Source of the DNA: Alienimonas californiensis
GTDB lineage: Bacteria > Planctomycetota > Planctomycetia > Planctomycetales > Planctomycetaceae
Assembly: GCF_007743815.1 (NCBI RefSeq)
Contig: NZ_CP036265.1
Location: forward strand, 4,085,059 to 4,149,058
DNA length: 64,000 nucleotides
Reading direction: 5' to 3'
Positions within the stretch are counted from its first letter, which is position 1. Every line of letters begins with the position of its first letter. Under the pieces are notes generated by a model. The model was not told the origin of the DNA. It searched no databases and was given only the letters and a program-made list of their open reading frames with translations. Both the position numbers and the translations under genes were made by a program. Below are positions 1 to 9,137 of the stretch, piece after piece.

Positions 1-546
1 CAGTTCGAGAAACACGTCGGCCTTCTGGGCAAACTCCGGGAACCGCCAGAAGCCGTCCTTGTAGTGGTTCTCGAGGCCCAGCGTGACGCCCTCCCCCCGG
101 GCCGTCGGCATGCAGGCGGCGAGGCACTCCGTGACCCAGTCGAGTCCCTCCTCCCGCCCCACCTCCGGCCGCCGTTGCCCGCTGAGGACGCGGCACACCG
201 GCCGACCGCCGTGGTCGAAGTCCGCCCCGGCGAGGTGTCGGGTGACGCGAATCATGTCGCATTGCCGATCGACGGCCCGCCGCCGGTCGTCCGGGTCCGG
301 CTGGGTGAAGTCCGGCGAGCAGCAGAGCATCGGCATCGCGAACCCGGCCTCGGCGATGGCGTCCCGCAGGCGGTCCAGCGAAGCGTCATCGGTCCCCGGC
401 AGAAAGCCCTCGTACATCTCCAGCCCGTCGGCGTCGAGCTGCTTCGCCTCCGTGATCCAGTCGAAGACGGTCATCCCGCCGTCGCCGCTGATCTCCTCCA
501 GATAGCACTTCGGAAAGGCGGAGAGACGCGGCCGGGCGGCGGACAT
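1..546 (-). CDS. sugar phosphate isomerase/epimerase, 3' end cut by window
   Basis: The first 182 codons of a TIM-barrel protein of the AP-endonuclease-2/xylose-isomerase-like family run off the left edge. The reading begins MSAARPRLSAFPKCYLEE and contains DGLEMYEGFLPG and, near the edge, LGLENHYKD. The last carries the Glu-Asn-His metal-site pattern common in these epimerases. The ATG at 546 is the first in frame. The gene lies 24 bp downstream of the DUF1501 gene on the same strand, so it probably belongs to that transcript. The family acts on phosphosugars or related keto-sugars, but the substrate cannot be read from the sequence. In planctomycetes such epimerases often sit beside PSCyt/DUF1501 pairs, so a role in sugar use is inferred. 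Confidence 0.85.
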   Translation of the reverse strand, partial: MSAARPRLSAFPKCYLEEISGDGGMTVFDWITEAKQLDADGLEMYEGFLPGTDDASLDRLRDAIAEAGFAMPMLCCSPDFTQPDPDDRRRAVDRQCDMIRVTRHLAGADFDHGGRPVCRVLSGQRRPEVGREEGLDWVTECLAACMPTARGEGVTLGLENHYKDGFWRFPEFAQKADVFLEL

Positions 547-570
547 GGGCGGGCGTTCCGGGGGGGCGGT

Positions 571-1998
571 TCAGGCGAGCGCCTCCTGAACGACGCGCCC
601 GTGCACGTCGGTCAGCCGGAAGCGACGGCCCTGATAGCGATAGGTGAGGCGCTCGTGGTCGAGGCCGAGCAGATGCAGCAGGGTGGCGTGCAGGTCGTGC
701 ACATGCACGCCGCCCTCGGTCACGTTGTAGCTGAACTCGTCCGTGGCGCCGTGGACGTGGCCGGGCTTCACCCCGCCGCCGGCCAGCCACATCGTGAAGC
801 AGCGGGGGTGATGGTCCCGGCCGAAGCCTTCCGGCGTCAGTTTGCCCTGCGAATAGCAGGTCCGGCCGAACTCGCCGCCCCAGACGACCAGCGTGTCCTC
901 GAGCAGGCCCCGCTGCTTGAGGTCCGTCAGCAGACCGGCGGTCGGTTGGTCGGTCTTGCGGCAGGAGGCGCGAATCTGGCCCGGCAAACTGCCGTGATGG
1001 TCCCAGCCGGGCTGGTAGAGCTGAATGAACCGCACGCCCCGCTCCGCCAGCCGCCGGGCCCGCAGGCAGTTGGCGGCGTAGGTGCCGGGGACGTGCACCT
1101 CGTCCCCGTACAGGGCCAACGTGGCGGCGGTCTCCTGCGAGACGTCCGTCGCCTCCGGGATGGAGGTCTGCATGCGGAAGGCCATCTCGTACTGGGCGAT
1201 GTGCGTCTCCAGCGTCGGGTCCGCGGTCCGTTCCAGCCGCAGCCGGTTCAGGTCCTGCACATGATCCAGCACGTTCCGCCGGGCGGCGCGATCGACGCCG
1301 GGCGGGCTGTTCAGATAGAGCACGGCGTCCTTGGAGGACTCCAACTGCACGCCGTCGTATTTGCCGGGGAGAAAGCCGCTGCCCCACAACCCGGAGGCCA
1401 GCGGCTGCCCGCTGCGGTCCTTCGAGACCATCACCACGAACGCCGGCAAATCCTCGTTCGTGCTGCCGAGGCCGTACCACAGCCACGCCCCGGCGCTGGG
1501 GCGGCCGGGGAACTGCGAGCCGGTCTGCATCAGGGTCACGCCGGGGCCGTGGTTGATGGCCTCCGTGTGCACCGCCTTGAGCACGCAGAGTTCGTCCGCC
1601 AGCTTGGCCGTGTGGGGGAGCAGTTCGCTCATCCACTGGCCGCTCTCGCCGTGGCGGGCGAAGGCAAAGGGAGAGCCGACCATCGGCAGGCTCGCCTGGT
1701 GGGCGCTCATCCCGGTCAGTCGCTGCCCGGCCCGCACGGACGCCGGCAGTTCCTCCCCGTGCCGGGCGGCGAGCGCCGGTTTCGGGTCGAACAGGTCGAT
1801 CTGCGACGGCGCCCCGGACTGGAACAGAAAGATCACCCGCTTCGCCCGCGGTGCGAAGTGAGCCGCGGCCGACTCCGCCGCGGCGGCCTGCGGGTTCAGC
1901 AGCGTGCCCAGCGCCATCCCGCCGAGGCCGAAGCCGAAGCGGTTCAACACGTCCCGCCGGCTGGGTCGAAACGAGGGAGAGGGGGCGTCGATCGTCAC
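571..1998 (-). CDS. DUF1501 domain protein with Tat signal
   Basis: This 475-residue protein starts with a twin-arginine leader (SRRDVLNRFGFGLGG, Arg-Arg at about residues 14-15), followed by RVIFLFQSGAPSQIDLFDPKP, which resembles the alkaline-phosphatase/sulfatase-like opening of DUF1501. Later pieces such as GRDHHPRCFTMWLAGGGV also fit that family. The start is GTG at 1998, which overlaps the upstream stop as GTGA, so the two genes are translationally coupled. The family is exported and occurs in large numbers in Planctomycetes, nearly always next to a PSCyt/DUF1549/DUF1553 protein as here. The pair has no proven reaction; a role in breaking down complex sulfated or heteropolymeric glycans is only inferred from genomic company. 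Length and domain content look normal. Confidence 0.93.
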   Translation of the reverse strand: MTIDAPSPSFRPSRRDVLNRFGFGLGGMALGTLLNPQAAAAESAAAHFAPRAKRVIFLFQSGAPSQIDLFDPKPALAARHGEELPASVRAGQRLTGMSAHQASLPMVGSPFAFARHGESGQWMSELLPHTAKLADELCVLKAVHTEAINHGPGVTLMQTGSQFPGRPSAGAWLWYGLGSTNEDLPAFVVMVSKDRSGQPLASGLWGSGFLPGKYDGVQLESSKDAVLYLNSPPGVDRAARRNVLDHVQDLNRLRLERTADPTLETHIAQYEMAFRMQTSIPEATDVSQETAATLALYGDEVHVPGTYAANCLRARRLAERGVRFIQLYQPGWDHHGSLPGQIRASCRKTDQPTAGLLTDLKQRGLLEDTLVVWGGEFGRTCYSQGKLTPEGFGRDHHPRCFTMWLAGGGVKPGHVHGATDEFSYNVTEGGVHVHDLHATLLHLLGLDHERLTYRYQGRRFRLTDVHGRVVQEALA

Positions 1999-4900
1999 GG
2001 TCGCCTCGCGCTTTCGTCCAGGTTGAGCAGGCCGTTGACCAGCGCCGTCAGCGCCGCGTGCCGGGCCGGCGGCAGATCCGCCGACCGCGGAGCGGCACCG
2101 ACGTTCAGCAGTTCCTCCGCCGCGGCCGGGTCGGCGGCGTAGCGGGCCTGTTGGTCCTCGAACAGATCGTGCAGCACCGTGGCCTCCGCGTCGGTCGGCA
2201 CGCGGCTGGTGAGCGTGCGGAACGCCGCGGCCGCGGCGGCGTCCGTGTCGTCGCCGTGCTCCCGCAGCAACCGCCCGGCGAATACGCGGGAGGCCTCGAC
2301 GAACTGCGTGCCGTTCAGCAGGACGAGCGCCTGCAACGGGGATTGGACCACGTCCCGCCGCAGTCGGCAGACCTCCCGCCGGCCGGAGTTCATCGCCAGC
2401 ATCACCGGGGCCGGGGCGGTGCGTTTCCAGAAGGTGTACAGGCTGCGGCGGTAGAGCCCGGGGCCGTCGTCGGGTTGGAGCGGCGTGTAGGCCAGGGCCA
2501 GGTCGTAGGGCTTCGCGGGCGGCCCGCCGACGCGGCGCTCCAGCAGCCCGCTGACGGCGAGGGCGTTGTCGCGGATCATTTCCGCCGACAGCCGGTCCCC
2601 GCTCGCTCGGGTTAGCCAGACGTTCTCCGGGTCGCGGTCGCGGCTCTCGGGGGAGACGACGCTGTCCTGGGCGTAGGTCGCCGAGAGGGCCATCGTCCGC
2701 AGTAACCGCCGCACGTCCCAGCCGTGTTCCACGAAGTCGCGGGCCAGCCAATCCAGCAGTTCCGGGTGCGAGGGCGGCTCGCCCTGATTGCCGAAGTCCT
2801 CCGGCGTGCTGACCAGCCCGCGGCCGAACATCAGTTGCCAATACCGATTGACCGCCACCCGGGCCGTCAGCGGGTGGTCCGGCTCGGTCAGCCAGCGGGC
2901 CAGCCCGAGCCGGTTCCGCGGGGCGTCCGCCGGGAAGGGGGGCAGGGCGGAGGGGGTGTCCGCCGCGATCGCCTCCCCCGGTTGGTCGTAGGCCCCGCGG
3001 TTCAACAGGAACGCCGACGCCGGCCCCTCCTGCTCCCGCATCACCGTGATCGCCGGCGTGGCGTCGACCGCCGCCCCCAATCGCTGCCGGGCCGCGGTCA
3101 GGGCCGTCTGGGCTTCGCGGCTCGGTTCGTGGGCCGTGGCGAGGAAGAACTCTCGCAGGGCGGACCGCTGGTCGTCGCTCAGTTCTTCCGTCGGCGTGGC
3201 GAACAGCGGCTCGACCGCCGCCGGGTCAAACAGCCCCCGCACCTCGAGCGGCGACAGCGTGCGGTCGTACAGGCGGAACTCGTCCACCGCCCCGTCCTTG
3301 AAGCCGCGGTCGCGGTAGCGGGAGCCGATCGCCAGATCGGGATAGCCGCCGCTCCATTGCGTGATCGTGCGGGTCAGGCGGTCGGCCGTGACGACGGTCT
3401 CCGCAGGCTCGCCGTTGAGGAACAACCGCAGCCCGGCGGCCCGGCTGGAGCCGTCGTAGGTCACGGCGACGTGCGTCCAACGATCGACCGTCAGCGGCTT
3501 GGTCGTCTCTAGGCCGATCGCGTCGCCGGGCCAGAAGTGGGCCAGCCGCACGGCGAGTCGATCGCCCCGCTTCGTCAGCTCGTAGCCGATCGACCCCGCG
3601 TCGTCCCAGCCGCGGGAGCGGCGGACGATCACCGCCCGCTCCGTCAGTTCCGTCGGCCTGATCCAGAGAGCGAAGGAGAACGGCTGGTGCCGCTCGAAAT
3701 GTCCGGCGCCCGGCAGCACGACGGCGTCGTCGCCGGTCAGTTCCAGCGCCCGGCCGACGCGGCCGTCGACCAGTCGATTCGCCCGGGGCGTCACCGCCGG
3801 CTGGCCCGCCGGGTTCGACAGCCCGGCCGCTTCTGCGGGGTTGAGCTTCCCACCGGAGTCGCTCACGGCCTGCTCGGCGGCCACCTCTGCGAACGCTTCG
3901 AACGACAGGCTGGCGGCGGGTTCGACGGTCGGCAGCCGGTCCGGACGCGCGGCGAGCCACGCCGCGAACTCACCGTCGGCGTCGGCCCAAACTCGGTCCA
4001 GTCTGGTTTCCAGATCCGCGACGGCGGCCCGGGCGGCGTGAATCTCCGCGGCCTGCTCCGCCGTCGTCCAGTTCATCGCCGGGGTGGGGACGGCGGCGGT
4101 GAAGAACGAAATCAGCCCCCGCTCCGCCACGTTGCCGAAGTACGCCGACAGGGCGTAGTAGTCCCGCTGCGTGATCGGGTCGTACTTGTGGTCGTGACAG
4201 CGGGCGCACTCCATCGTCAGCCCGAGGAACGCCGCGGCGGCGGTGTGCGTGCGGTCGGCGACGTTCTCAACGCGGAACTCCTCCGGCGGCGAGCCGCCCT
4301 CCTTCTTGTGCGAGTGCAGCCGGTTGAACGCCGTCGCGAGCTGCTGGTCGGGCGTCGCGTCCGGCAGCAGGTCCCCGGCGAGCTGCTCCGTGAGGAATCG
4401 GTCGTAGGGCGAGTTGTCGCGGAACGACCGCAGGACCCAGTCGCGGTAGGGCCAGACGAACCGCTCGTCGTCCCGCTGATAGCCATAGGAATCGGAGTAG
4501 CGAGCCACGTCCAGCCACTCCGCCGTCAGCCGTTCGGCGTGGGCGTCGCTGGCGAGCAGTCGATCGACCGCCGCGGTCCTGGCGGCGTCCGGTTCTTCAG
4601 CGAAGGCGGCGAGAAACGCGTCCAGCTCCGCCAACGTCGGCGGCAGCCCGGTCAGATCGAACGTGACCCGTCGCAGCCACGCCTCCGGCGGCGCGGGCGG
4701 CGTCGGCGTCAGCCCCCGGGACGAGTGTTCCTCGGCGACGAAGCGATCCAGCGGCGAAACCGCCCATCCGGCGCCCGCCTCGGGCGCTGCCACGGCGGCG
4801 GGCAGCGGTTTGAAGGACCAGTGGGCGTCGAACGGGGCACCGGCTTCGATCCAGCGGTCCAGCACGGCCCGCTCCGCGTCCGTCAGCGTGCGGTTCGAGT

Positions 4901-5195
4901 CCGGCGGCGGCATCTTCGACCAGTCGTCGGCGTGAATGCGGGCGTGCAGTTCGCTGCCGGCGAGGTCGCCCGGGGCGACGCCGACGTACCCGCCGAGGTC
5001 GGCGAGGGCGTTCTCCCGGGTGTCGAGCCGAAACGGCGACGCCTGATTCGCGGCGTCCGGGCCGTGACAGTGGAAGCACCGATCCGACAGGATCGGCCGC
5101 ACGTCCCGGTTGAAGGAGATCGGCCGCTCCCCCGCTCCCGCGGCGGAGACGAACAGCGTCAGAGCGGCCACGATGGCGGACGGCGCCTGCGGCAT
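1995..5195 (-). CDS. PSCyt1 / DUF1549 / LamG / DUF1553 cytochrome c-like protein
   Basis: This 1066-residue exported protein begins MPQAPSAIVAALTLFVSAAG, a clear signal peptide; the 18 codons upstream look non-coding, so ATG 5195 is chosen. Domains in order: PSCyt1 with haem motif CFHCH at residues 40-44; DUF1549 (SPLDRFVAEEH, then FDLTGLPPT) with a second CARCH motif; a LamG/concanavalin-like module in the middle (AVVLPGAGHFERHQPFSFAL); and DUF1553 (LARWLTEPDHPLTARVAVNR) at the C end. The two CXXCH motifs suggest covalent haem. It is transcribed with DUF1501, which it overlaps by 4 bp. The LamG insert suggests carbohydrate contact. Electron transfer during degradation of exotic glycans is the usual guess, but the function is not established. 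Confidence 0.94.
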   Translation of the reverse strand: MPQAPSAIVAALTLFVSAAGAGERPISFNRDVRPILSDRCFHCHGPDAANQASPFRLDTRENALADLGGYVGVAPGDLAGSELHARIHADDWSKMPPPDSNRTLTDAERAVLDRWIEAGAPFDAHWSFKPLPAAVAAPEAGAGWAVSPLDRFVAEEHSSRGLTPTPPAPPEAWLRRVTFDLTGLPPTLAELDAFLAAFAEEPDAARTAAVDRLLASDAHAERLTAEWLDVARYSDSYGYQRDDERFVWPYRDWVLRSFRDNSPYDRFLTEQLAGDLLPDATPDQQLATAFNRLHSHKKEGGSPPEEFRVENVADRTHTAAAAFLGLTMECARCHDHKYDPITQRDYYALSAYFGNVAERGLISFFTAAVPTPAMNWTTAEQAAEIHAARAAVADLETRLDRVWADADGEFAAWLAARPDRLPTVEPAASLSFEAFAEVAAEQAVSDSGGKLNPAEAAGLSNPAGQPAVTPRANRLVDGRVGRALELTGDDAVVLPGAGHFERHQPFSFALWIRPTELTERAVIVRRSRGWDDAGSIGYELTKRGDRLAVRLAHFWPGDAIGLETTKPLTVDRWTHVAVTYDGSSRAAGLRLFLNGEPAETVVTADRLTRTITQWSGGYPDLAIGSRYRDRGFKDGAVDEFRLYDRTLSPLEVRGLFDPAAVEPLFATPTEELSDDQRSALREFFLATAHEPSREAQTALTAARQRLGAAVDATPAITVMREQEGPASAFLLNRGAYDQPGEAIAADTPSALPPFPADAPRNRLGLARWLTEPDHPLTARVAVNRYWQLMFGRGLVSTPEDFGNQGEPPSHPELLDWLARDFVEHGWDVRRLLRTMALSATYAQDSVVSPESRDRDPENVWLTRASGDRLSAEMIRDNALAVSGLLERRVGGPPAKPYDLALAYTPLQPDDGPGLYRRSLYTFWKRTAPAPVMLAMNSGRREVCRLRRDVVQSPLQALVLLNGTQFVEASRVFAGRLLREHGDDTDAAAAAAFRTLTSRVPTDAEATVLHDLFEDQQARYAADPAAAEELLNVGAAPRSADLPPARHAALTALVNGLLNLDESARRP

Positions 5196-5328
5196 GACGG
5201 TGTTTCGCTGAGAGAAACGGGACCCGGCGGCGACTCCGCCGCGTCCCATCCTATTCGGGATCGGACCTGATCGGCGAACGCATCGGGCGAGGCCGGTCGA
5301 TCGCCGCGCCGTCGGCGGACCGGTTGCC

Positions 5329-7044
5329 TCAGGGATCGAGGGAGACGGCGCCCGGTTCGATGTCGCCCGTGGGCGGCTCCGGCTCCGCCGCTGCCGCGGA
5401 TCGTCGGGCGTTCCGTTTCCGCATCCAGAGCCGCAGGTGGACCGCCAGGCGCTGGCCGACGGCCTTCTCGTCCCCGGCGATCGAGTCGACGCCGGCGGCG
5501 GTGAAGGCGTCTTCGTGCACCTGATAACGGCTGCGGACGATGATGTGAGCCTGCGGGGCCGCGGCCCGGACCCGCTGAATAATCATCAGCGCGTCGGTGT
5601 GGTGCGGGATCGTGATGACGACCGCCTCGCAGTTGTGCAGCCCGGCGTGGTCGAAGACCTCCGCCTGCGTCGCGTCGCCCAGATCCGCCGCGAACCCCAG
5701 CCGCCGGGCGTCCCAGACGCTGTGCTGGTTCAGGTCGAGAACCGTCGTTCGCACGCCGCGGTCGATCAGCGGCCCGGCGGCAATGCGGCCGGCGGGGCCG
5801 AAGCCGATAATCGCCACCTCCGGCGGCAGAGGCTCGTCCGCCGAGGCGTCGAAGTCTGGAGAGCGGTCGCCCAGCAGCCCGGCGACGAAGTTTCCGAACT
5901 GCGGGGCGGCGGGCGCCAGAAAGGCGCTGGCGAAGAACGAGACGATCGCCGCCGAGACCACCAGCGAATACATCTCCGCCGAAACCACCCCGCCGCTCCG
6001 GCCGACGCTGCCGAGCACGAAGGCGAACTCGCCCACCTGGGCCAGCGCCAGCCCGGTCGCGGCCGCGGTGCGGTTCGTTTGGCCGAAGGCCCGGAAGATC
6101 GCCCAGACAATTGCCAGTTTGCCGACCGTCAACGCCGCCACGACCGCGGCGACGACGTACCAGTTCGACAGAATCCAGATCGGGTCGGCGACCATCCCGG
6201 CCGAGCCGAAGAACAGCGTCAGCAGAATGACCTGCAACGGCGAGATGTCCGCACGGATCTGCGTGGCGAAGTCGCTGCTGCCCAGCATCATCCCCGCGAC
6301 GAAGGCCCCCAACGCCGGGGAGATGCCCGCGGCGTGGGAGATCCAGGCGGCCCCGAGCCCCGCGACGGCGGCGAAGCCGACGGTCAGTTCCCGGTTCTGC
6401 CGCAGCGTGAGCTGGCCGAGCGCCCAGACGGCCACCGACGTCAGCACGTACAGGGTCGCCGTCAGACCGCCCGCGACGAGGAACAGGCGCCCCACCTCCT
6501 CGCCAATCTCCCGGAGGCTCCCGCCGGCGCCGAGGACGGTCATCAGCAGGGCGAGCGGCACCACGGCCATGTCCTGCGTCAGCAACACGCCCAACGAGTT
6601 ACGGCCGTGCGGCATATCGATCTGGCCGCGTTCCATCAGGATCCGCAGCACCACCGCCGTGCTGCTGGGAGCGACCATCGCTCCGAAGGCGACCGCCGCC
6701 GCGACCGACGGACTGAAGGCGTACGCGGCCGCGGCGGTGACGAGGACCGTCACGACCACCTGGACCGCCCCGCCCAATAGCGGCTTCGGCCCGAGCTTCC
6801 GCAGCCGGGCGACGGAGAACTCCAGTCCCAGGCTGAACAGCAGCAGCGCGACGCCCAACTCGGCGACCGCTTCGATCTCATGCTGCGAGGTGACGGCCCC
6901 GACGCTGCCCGGCCCGCCCAGCAGCATGCCGGCGAGCAGGTAGCCGACGATCGGGCTCTGTCCAAACCGTGCGAAGATCCCGCCGACCAGCAGCGAGCCC
7001 GCCAGCAGCACGACGATATCCCTCAGCAGCAACCAGAGGTCCAC
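5329..7044 (-). CDS. CPA2-family monovalent cation/proton antiporter with TrkA-N domain
   Basis: This 571-residue integral membrane protein has about 12-13 hydrophobic segments, starting WLLLRDIVVLLAGSLLVGG and including GYLLAGMLLGGPG and SPALGAFVAGMMLGSSDF, all typical of Na+/H+ exchanger (KefB/RosB-like) proteins. After the membrane part comes a cytosolic Rossmann domain, EVAIIGFGPAGRIAAGPL, with the GxGxxG nucleotide motif at about residue 410. This matches the RCK/TrkA-N regulator that gates such transporters with NAD(H) or glutathione adducts. The C-terminal 30 residues are charged and Pro-rich. The gene stands alone: 133 bp upstream of the PSCyt gene in transcription, and preceded by a strong terminator. 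K+ or Na+ efflux at the inner membrane is the likely role; the ion is not determined. Confidence 0.93.
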   Translation of the reverse strand: MDLWLLLRDIVVLLAGSLLVGGIFARFGQSPIVGYLLAGMLLGGPGSVGAVTSQHEIEAVAELGVALLLFSLGLEFSVARLRKLGPKPLLGGAVQVVVTVLVTAAAAYAFSPSVAAAVAFGAMVAPSSTAVVLRILMERGQIDMPHGRNSLGVLLTQDMAVVPLALLMTVLGAGGSLREIGEEVGRLFLVAGGLTATLYVLTSVAVWALGQLTLRQNRELTVGFAAVAGLGAAWISHAAGISPALGAFVAGMMLGSSDFATQIRADISPLQVILLTLFFGSAGMVADPIWILSNWYVVAAVVAALTVGKLAIVWAIFRAFGQTNRTAAATGLALAQVGEFAFVLGSVGRSGGVVSAEMYSLVVSAAIVSFFASAFLAPAAPQFGNFVAGLLGDRSPDFDASADEPLPPEVAIIGFGPAGRIAAGPLIDRGVRTTVLDLNQHSVWDARRLGFAADLGDATQAEVFDHAGLHNCEAVVITIPHHTDALMIIQRVRAAAPQAHIIVRSRYQVHEDAFTAAGVDSIAGDEKAVGQRLAVHLRLWMRKRNARRSAAAAEPEPPTGDIEPGAVSLDP

Positions 7045-7161
7045 ACACGTCTTTCGCGAGTCGCGCGGCGAAGCCGCAGGGCGTTCCGGGGGAGTCTAAG
7101 CCCCGGACGCCGCGTCCGCCGTTTGCCGCGGCGTCGCATCCCGCGTCTCTTCAGAAATCCA

Positions 7162-7198
7162 AAAACCCGCCCCCGCCGGGTCGGCGGGGGCGGGTTTT
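7162..7198 (-). terminator. perfect 16-bp stem terminator
   Basis: The arms at 7162-7177 and 7183-7198 pair perfectly (aaaacccgcccccgcc with its complement) around a 5-base loop. The stem carries A-runs on one side and T-runs on the other, so it can act on both strands. It lies just beyond the stop of the Gly/Tyr/Ser-rich gene at 7228 (minus) and insulates the antiporter gene. Confidence 0.9.
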
Positions 7199-7227
7199 AG
7201 GCGGGGCCGTGGGAGGCGGCGGACGGC

Positions 7228-7695
7228 TCAGTGATCGTCGTGGCGGTCGCGGCGGTCGCTGTGCCAGTCGTAGTGGCCCGGGATCACGTCGAGGTGATTG
7301 CCGTGCGGCACGACCATCGTGGGGTGGTAATCATAGTGCCCACTGCCGTGCCCGGAGCCGTGGTGCGAGTTCCCGAGGCCGTAGCCCGACTGCCCGTAGC
7401 CGCGGCCGAACTGGCTGCTCGAGCCGTAGCCGTAGCCGTTGTTGAAGCGGGACCGGCTGAAGCTCGACCCGTACCGCCCGGAGTTCCCGTAGAGGTTGGA
7501 GCGGCCGTAATTGCCGTAGTTCGATCCGTAGCTCGAGTTATAGCCGCCGCCGTAGCCGTTGCCGTACGTCGCGGCGACGCCGTTGCCGAGCGAGAGCTGG
7601 AAGGAGACCCGCGAACGATCGCCCGCGTCCGCCTGGGAGGAGCCGGCGACCAGTAGAGCGGCGGTCGCGGCGAGAGTGAGGGTCGAGCGGAGCAT
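7228..7695 (-). CDS. secreted Gly/Tyr/Ser/Asn-rich small protein with His-rich tail
   Basis: This 155-residue protein has signal peptide MLRSTLTLAATAALLVAGSS, then SFQLSLGNGVAATYGNGYGG followed by about 75 residues of low complexity made of YGS, YGN and GYG units. The last 45 residues are rich in His and Asp (GHYDYHPTMVVPHG, RRDRHDDH). I chose ATG 7695 because it opens directly into the signal peptide; the longer reading frame upstream has no such feature. No family is recognised beyond similar Gly/Tyr-rich exported proteins of planctomycetes. The low-complexity core could form a flexible or self-associating surface layer, and the His-rich end could bind metal; both are inference. It is monocistronic with its own terminator at 7162-7198. 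Confidence 0.75.
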   Translation of the reverse strand: MLRSTLTLAATAALLVAGSSQADAGDRSRVSFQLSLGNGVAATYGNGYGGGYNSSYGSNYGNYGRSNLYGNSGRYGSSFSRSRFNNGYGYGSSSQFGRGYGQSGYGLGNSHHGSGHGSGHYDYHPTMVVPHGNHLDVIPGHYDWHSDRRDRHDDH

Positions 7696-7900
7696 TGTCG
7701 CGGTCCTGAAACGTTGGGAGTGGATCAACGCTCTATTGGGGTGCATTCGCTGTGCCATACGTCGCGCGCCAAGTTTCAGTCTGCGAACCCTGTCATCGCA
7801 GATGGGACGACGATCCACGATGTCGACGCAGAGTGTCGCGGATGGGATTGGATGTTGTCAGAGTGAGGTCATTATCACGGCGTATGTCTAGCCGAACCCC

Positions 7901-9043
7901 CTATGCCGTATTCAATGCGGAGACAATGTTCGTCCGGGCCGCGTGCCACGCGGGGATGACCCCGGCCAGCAGTCCCACCGCGGCGGAGACCCCCGCGGCG
8001 GTCAGCGCCAGCGACAGCGACGGGCGGAAGGCGATCGTCACCCCCTCCGCGCCTACGGCCAGCCCGCCGAACGCCAGGATTGCCGTCGCCGCGGCCGTGC
8101 CGACCAGACCGCCGAGCAGGCAAATCAGGAGGCTCTCGCAGACGACCAACCCGAACACCCGCGTCGGCCGCACGCCGAGGGTTTGCAGCACCGCGTGTTC
8201 CTTCACCCGGTCCTGCACGGCCATCACGGTCGTCGTGGCGACGAGCGCCAGCACCAGGCCCACGCAGGCGAAGCCGAGCCAGTGGGCGAAGCCGATCAGG
8301 TCCACCAGATCCGACAGCGTGCTCGCCTGGAAGGCCCCCTTGCGGCGGGTTGTCGTGGCGACGGGGCCGGCGGCGAGGGCAATGTCGATCTCGCGGGCCG
8401 TGGCGTCCGCGTCGGCATCCGGGGCGAGGGCGACCTCGTGCATCGTCACCAGCCCGGCGGCGTCGAGGCCGCGGGTGTACTGGAGGAACTCCAGGCTGGT
8501 GAACGCCACGTTCTCCTCCGCTGCGACCGGCGAGGCGAAGACCCCGGCCACCTGCACGCTGAGGTCGCCGATCGAAAACGTGTCCCCCACCGCCAGCCCC
8601 CGCCGCCGGGCCAGCGACCGGCCGACGATCGCCGCATCCCGCCGGCTCTCGAAGCTCGCCCAGTCGCCGGAGAGCAGCGTCAGTCCGCGGTTCTCCCGCA
8701 GTTGCTTCGGCGCCGCCCCGTTGAAAACGACGATGTCCAGGCTCGCCCGGCAGTTATTCGTCCAGACCTGCACCGGCATCACGTCCCGCACCCCGGACAC
8801 CGCGCGAATCGTGCGGGCGTAGTCCTCCGGCAGCCGGCTGCTGGTCGGGCAGAAGCGGTTCTCCTGAAAGACGATCAGCGTGCGGTCGGCGTCCCCGCCG
8901 GCGGTCAGGCGGTTCAGACCCTCCTGCACGGAGGCGACGAAGCAGAACACGAACAACGCCACCGCCGCCCCGCCAGCAGTCAGAAAGGTGCGCATCCCGT
9001 GCCGCCACAGGCCTTTGAAGACGTAGGGGAGGAACTTGAACAT
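7901..9043 (-). CDS. MacB/FtsX-type ABC transporter permease
   Basis: This 380-residue permease has one N-terminal transmembrane segment ([17 protein letters not shown]), a long periplasmic MacB-like core domain (residues about 45-255), and three C-terminal segments including [20 protein letters not shown] and the FtsX signature region [18 protein letters not shown]. That is the four-helix plan of type VII ABC exporters. The gene follows the ATPase gene with a 60-bp gap and is the last gene of the exporter set. A second, different permease (12114-13274) lies at the other end of the set, so the transporter may be a heterodimer. The substrate is unknown. Confidence 0.92.
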   Translation of the reverse strand: MFKFLPYVFKGLWRHGMRTFLTAGGAAVALFVFCFVASVQEGLNRLTAGGDADRTLIVFQENRFCPTSSRLPEDYARTIRAVSGVRDVMPVQVWTNNCRASLDIVVFNGAAPKQLRENRGLTLLSGDWASFESRRDAAIVGRSLARRRGLAVGDTFSIGDLSVQVAGVFASPVAAEENVAFTSLEFLQYTRGLDAAGLVTMHEVALAPDADADATAREIDIALAAGPVATTTRRKGAFQASTLSDLVDLIGFAHWLGFACVGLVLALVATTTVMAVQDRVKEHAVLQTLGVRPTRVFGLVVCESLLICLLGGLVGTAAATAILAFGGLAVGAEGVTIAFRPSLSLALTAAGVSAAVGLLAGVIPAWHAARTNIVSALNTA

Positions 9044-9070
9044 GGATTCGCAGGAGGGGGAGTTCGGTTC

Positions 9071-9137
9071 GCCGTCGCCGCTAGGCGGCGCGTGCTCGGG
9101 GGGTCACGCAGCGAGCGCGCCGCCTGCCGGCGACGGC
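9071..9137. repeat. imperfect 22-bp inverted repeat between ATPase and permease genes
   Basis: The arms at 9071-9092 and 9116-9137 pair except at two or three positions, around a 23-base loop. The ATPase stop codon (9104-9106) lies inside the loop. No T-run follows, so this is more likely an mRNA-processing or translational-balance hairpin inside the operon than a terminator. Confidence 0.6.

Noticed and set aside
64..2142. Long plus-strand frame opposite the DUF1501 gene
   Set aside because: Arg/Gly/Ala-rich shadow of the minus-strand gene; no motifs.
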